A DNA stretch of 13,228 nt from Mucidula mucida (Eukaryota; Basidiomycota; Agaricomycetes; Agaricales; Physalacriaceae), in assembly GCA_015501055.1 (NCBI GenBank), contig JADNYV010000899.1, positions 1 through 13,228 of the forward strand, read 5' to 3'. Shown here piece after piece: positions 10,401 through 13,228 of this stretch. Below the pieces are notes generated by a model, which saw only the letters and a program-made list of their open reading frames with translations, was not told where the DNA came from and made no database searches. The position numbers and the translations under genes were made by a program. Position 1 is the first letter of the stretch. The number at the start of each line of letters is the position of its first letter.

Positions 10401-10894
10401 GTTTACAAGAGGCAGAAGAGGGAAGGGAAGCAAGGTGAGTTGCCGAACACTCACTTGAAAAGGATTAACTCGATAGTCTCAAGATGCCTGCCGCTGATGT
10501 ATCAGGGAAAGTAGAGGCAAATCTATTTGACATGGATTCCAGGAATACAAACAGTAGTTATCACCGGAGGCTCTGGATCTAGAAGACGAACTATGTTGAA
10601 CCAGTCAAGCAGAGTACGGTCGGGACGAATGACCGAGAGAGGGAACATATTTCGGCAAGTTGCGAAGGAGAGTTACTAAAAGAGGGTGGTTGCTATCTTA
10701 TCATCCGTGAGCGACGACAGTCTGCGTCTTTTTTCGATTTCGAGTCGGCTTTGGAACTCTGACGGGCGCACTGCGACGGCAGGAAGGGTTACAGTGAGTA
10801 CTATCGTCCCTGCTGTTGTTGCACAAGTGCCGAGAATATTCAGGAAACTGCCGCAAAAAAGTGCCGGTGCTGCCTGCCTCTCGACGAAGGGAGA
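10401..10894. promoter_or_regulatory. Divergent promoter region with clustered GATA sites
   Basis: This 494-bp spacer separates the amidase start from the transcription-factor start. It holds five matches to HGATAR, the target of fungal GATA nitrogen regulators (AreA/Nit2 type): CGATAG at 10471-10476 on plus, and on minus TGATAA at 10558-10563, AGATAG at 10693-10698, TGATAA at 10698-10703 and CGATAG at 10801-10806. About 1.5 would be expected by chance at even base composition. Nitrogen-repressed control of the amidase is an inference; no TATA box is evident. Confidence 0.45.
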
Positions 10895-13068
10895 ATGCTT
10901 GACCCAGACCATGAAATAGCCTCTGTGTCTCCCGGCCATGAGCTGCTGGTACCACCGCCCAAACAGAAGCGATCCAGCGTCGCCTGCCGCCGATGTCGTC
11001 GTCTGCGCGCAAAATGCGTCAAGGACGAGGAGAAAGGGCTCTGCAGGGGCTGCATCGAGGCCGGCGTTCCCAACGAGTGCCAGTTTTTGCCCCGCGGCAT
11101 GAGCGCGATTGACCGTGCCGTGAGTGACCGCCGAGCAAGGCGAATTACACACTGTGCTAGTGTGCTAAGCTTCCATCATAGCCGCGTCCCCCTCAAAATC
11201 GGAAAAGGCAGTCGCGCCCAAAAGAGGTCGATCAGTGCGTCCCAAAACAGTCAACAACGTCTTCGAACTAATGCCCATTTAGATCTATCAAGCAGTCGGG
11301 ATCACCTCAGTGAGCTTCAGCATTATCCCAGCCATCAAACCCTCATTTGCGCACAGACCACTAAGCCCATCTATATGCGACAATTGTGCCCGTCCACTTT
11401 CCGGAGATGAAAATTTGTGAGTTCCCACCTCTATTCACAACATGTTCTCACCGTGTCCTAGACTACCTTTGCAAGAGGAATTGGTTGAAGCTTGTGAATG
11501 GTTTTCACAACTTACTTTCAGCTTGGATTCCTTCACAAGCCAACATTCATGCACCAACTCCAAACATCACCCCAGTCCTCAGCACTTTCCTATTGCTGTC
11601 AATGCTGTCCATATCTGCACGATTTACACCTACATTAGTGCAACGTTACGAGACCCTGCAAATGCCGCTCAGGTGTTGCGAAAAGAGCTCAAACTCTTGT
11701 CGGAGAAGAGATTCTAGGAGCACCGACGCTCGATAGGGCGCAAGCATTTTTCTGTGTAGTATCTGGAACTGGGCAGTGGCTATCGAGATCGTAGTTGGGT
11801 TTTCCTGGGATTGCTGCACGCAGTAAGTCTATTATTGTGCAGTGTTAGAAACCTCATTCATCGTTATATATGGCCTCAGTGCTAAGACTATCTCAAGAGA
11901 TCATTCGGTCTACGTCCGGACGCTTCCGTTGACAAATCATAAACGCAGAGGTATCGCGACGAACGTGGTGGTAATCTTCAGTAAGTCTATTGCGCATTTC
12001 GTTCTACTCTTTTCATGAATCAATATGCAGTGAGCGACAATCTCTTGAGCTCGGGCTGTGGTCGCCCATATCTTTGATTTAGACAAAGTCACTATCCCCT
12101 TCCATGTGATGAAATCATTTCACATTCGGTTATAATGGACCGCTACTGTCATGGAGGTACACACGCGCGCCCTGTCTGCACCGCTGGCACGCTTTCTGCA
12201 GCACAGATTGATCCTCAGTTGAGTAGTGTATTATCGACAACACTCATCTGCCGGAGACCGCTCCCTGTACGAAATCTTGTTACGATCACCGAATATGGCT
12301 CGCGTCGCGCGTGGTGCGCTTCAACGTGGAAAACCTGCTTCAGAACCAGGCGCCGTGGCCCTGACAGCGAGTTCGTCGAGATGTCGCGCGAGCTGCAGAC
12401 TTGGGAGGCGACGCTGACGAATAGGCAGTCTGGTCACCACCAACTTCTCGCGTACCAAAGTAAAAATCTGGATTTGGGTATCGCTGCATCTTTTTGATAT
12501 TCATTTCACACATTGTGCTCAGGCGGTCGTACCTTCCGATGATGGCGCCGATGTGCAGACATCGACACGAGTGGGTTCAGGGCAGACGTCCCGCCTCCAA
12601 TGTATTGGAAAATCTCGTGCATGAGATGTTGGGCATGCCTGAAGGTTATTGACCTTGTCAAGTCATGGGTTCCGACAATGCCATTTTCCCGTGGTTCGAC
12701 ACCTATGATGGTACGGGTAACATTGGCTTTGGCCGTTATCATTTGCTCAATTACGCCACAGGCTTTGTATTTTCATGTCGGCTCCGTCTCTCATATCTTA
12801 AGCGATGGTCGTGGCGTGGTACCTATTTTACGCTCATGAATTGAAATCTGACGCTCATAAGTCTGCCCGCCCTCGCAGAGTACTCTGGAGGCGCTATCTT
12901 GGACGCCCTAGAACTGTTGGTGAGTTAGCTGTGGTATGGCCGACTATGGCTAAGCGATGGCATAAGGGTCTGTCTTTATCAGTCTCCGTCGTACCGTCAC
13001 GGAACGAGCATGCGCATCGTCAAGTTGAAGGCTTCGGAAAGCCGCTGAAAGAATTTGGACATGGATGA
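10895..13068 (+). pseudogene. Zn2Cys6 transcription factor, broken by frameshifts
   Basis: The start at 10895 (A at -3) opens a frame with an intact Zn(II)2Cys6 binuclear cluster, Cys31-x2-34-x6-41-x8-50-x2-53-x8-62, followed by FLPRGMSAIDRA, as in a large Agaricomycete regulator family. Downstream, pieces of that family's fungal-trans domain follow in the right order but in shifting frames: LPLQEELVEACEWFSQ (from 11463), HKPTFMHQLQTSPQS (from 11534), STFLLLSMLSISARFTP (from 11581), DPANAAQVLRK (from 11652), APTLDRAQAFF (from 11720), DRSWVFLG (from 11787), DRSLYEILL (from 12256), DSEFVEMSRELQTWEATL (from 12363) and WPTMAKRWHKGL (near 12945). There are five frame changes within about 330 bp and several stops; introns cannot repair these, since neighbouring pieces abut. 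A truncated product with the zinc cluster could still be made. The right boundary is approximate. Confidence 0.82.
10985..11080 (+). other. Zn2Cys6 DNA-binding cluster, intact
   Basis: This codes for residues 31-62 of the broken regulator. All six zinc-binding cysteines are present with canonical spacing, and basic residues (RRCRRLRAK) lie between the second and third cysteines as expected for DNA contact. It is followed by a GTGAGT donor-like site at 11119 and CATAG near 11181. After that splice only one frame, with KRGRSVRPKTVNNV, reads like the family, and that frame is not in phase with the exon. Confidence 0.85.
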
Positions 13069-13228
13069 CAAGGAGGGATGTACCGTCACAGGTACCGCGA
13101 GAACCTCGAAGCTGATGGGATCATGAAGACCGCGACGAGGTACGTTTCCCACTATCCGCGTTGTCTCCCGCGTTGATCAAAGGTGGCGTTGTAGGACATG
13201 ATGCCACCAGGACGGGATGTGAGAAGGG
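13069..13228. other. End of window, unassigned
   Basis: The sequence after the last recognised piece of the regulator carries no clear frame. It may be the worn tail of that gene, which could extend beyond the window. Confidence 0.4.

Noticed and set aside
10676..11152. A 158-codon minus-strand frame over the promoter and zinc-cluster exon.
   Set aside because: It lies antisense to the Zn2Cys6 cluster, whose six spaced cysteines prove the plus-strand reading.

Overview
The window looks like nuclear DNA of a filamentous basidiomycete, most likely an Agaricomycete. Genes are split by many short GT..AG introns (about 40-60 nt), codons end mostly in C or G, and two families are typical of such genomes: an SNG1-like membrane protein and a multi-exon acetamidase-type amidase. 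No rRNA, tRNA, CRISPR, prokaryotic signal or intact transposon was seen. Exon models were built by eye from conserved reading frames and splice signals; there are no transcript data.

Layout: 1-1790 has no supportable gene and one small 25-bp tandem repeat. At 2532-1791 (minus) lies a three-exon gene for a 202-residue protein whose last ~76 residues read like a ubiquitin-like beta-grasp domain. From 3678 down to 2846 (minus) there are coding-like frames that may be an unrecognised intron-rich or decayed gene. At 4508-5976 (plus) lies a three-exon SNG1/DUF3533 membrane protein with a TATA box 70 bp upstream. From 5977 to 6964 there is a gene-poor stretch that may hold a worn-out beta-propeller-like relic on the minus strand (weak). 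At 6965-8179 (plus) lies a three-exon gene for an unknown low-complexity protein. It converges on the amidase across a 281-bp spacer that is largely an imperfect tandem duplication.

At 10400-8461 (minus) lies an eight-exon, 533-residue amidase with all three catalytic residues. Divergent from it, 10895 to about 13068 (plus) holds a Zn2Cys6 transcription factor. Its DNA-binding cluster is intact, but the rest is scattered over all three frames and is broken by stops, so it is called a pseudogene. The 494-bp spacer between these two carries five HGATAR sites, as expected if a GATA-type nitrogen regulator acts on the amidase.

The intact genes do not form an obvious pathway or cluster. The amidase releases ammonia from amides, the SNG1-like protein belongs to the plasma membrane, and the other two have no assignable role. 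No new multi-gene system is evident. The points most worth following are the shattered regulator next to an intact amidase, the ubiquitin-like protein, and the two candidate relics.
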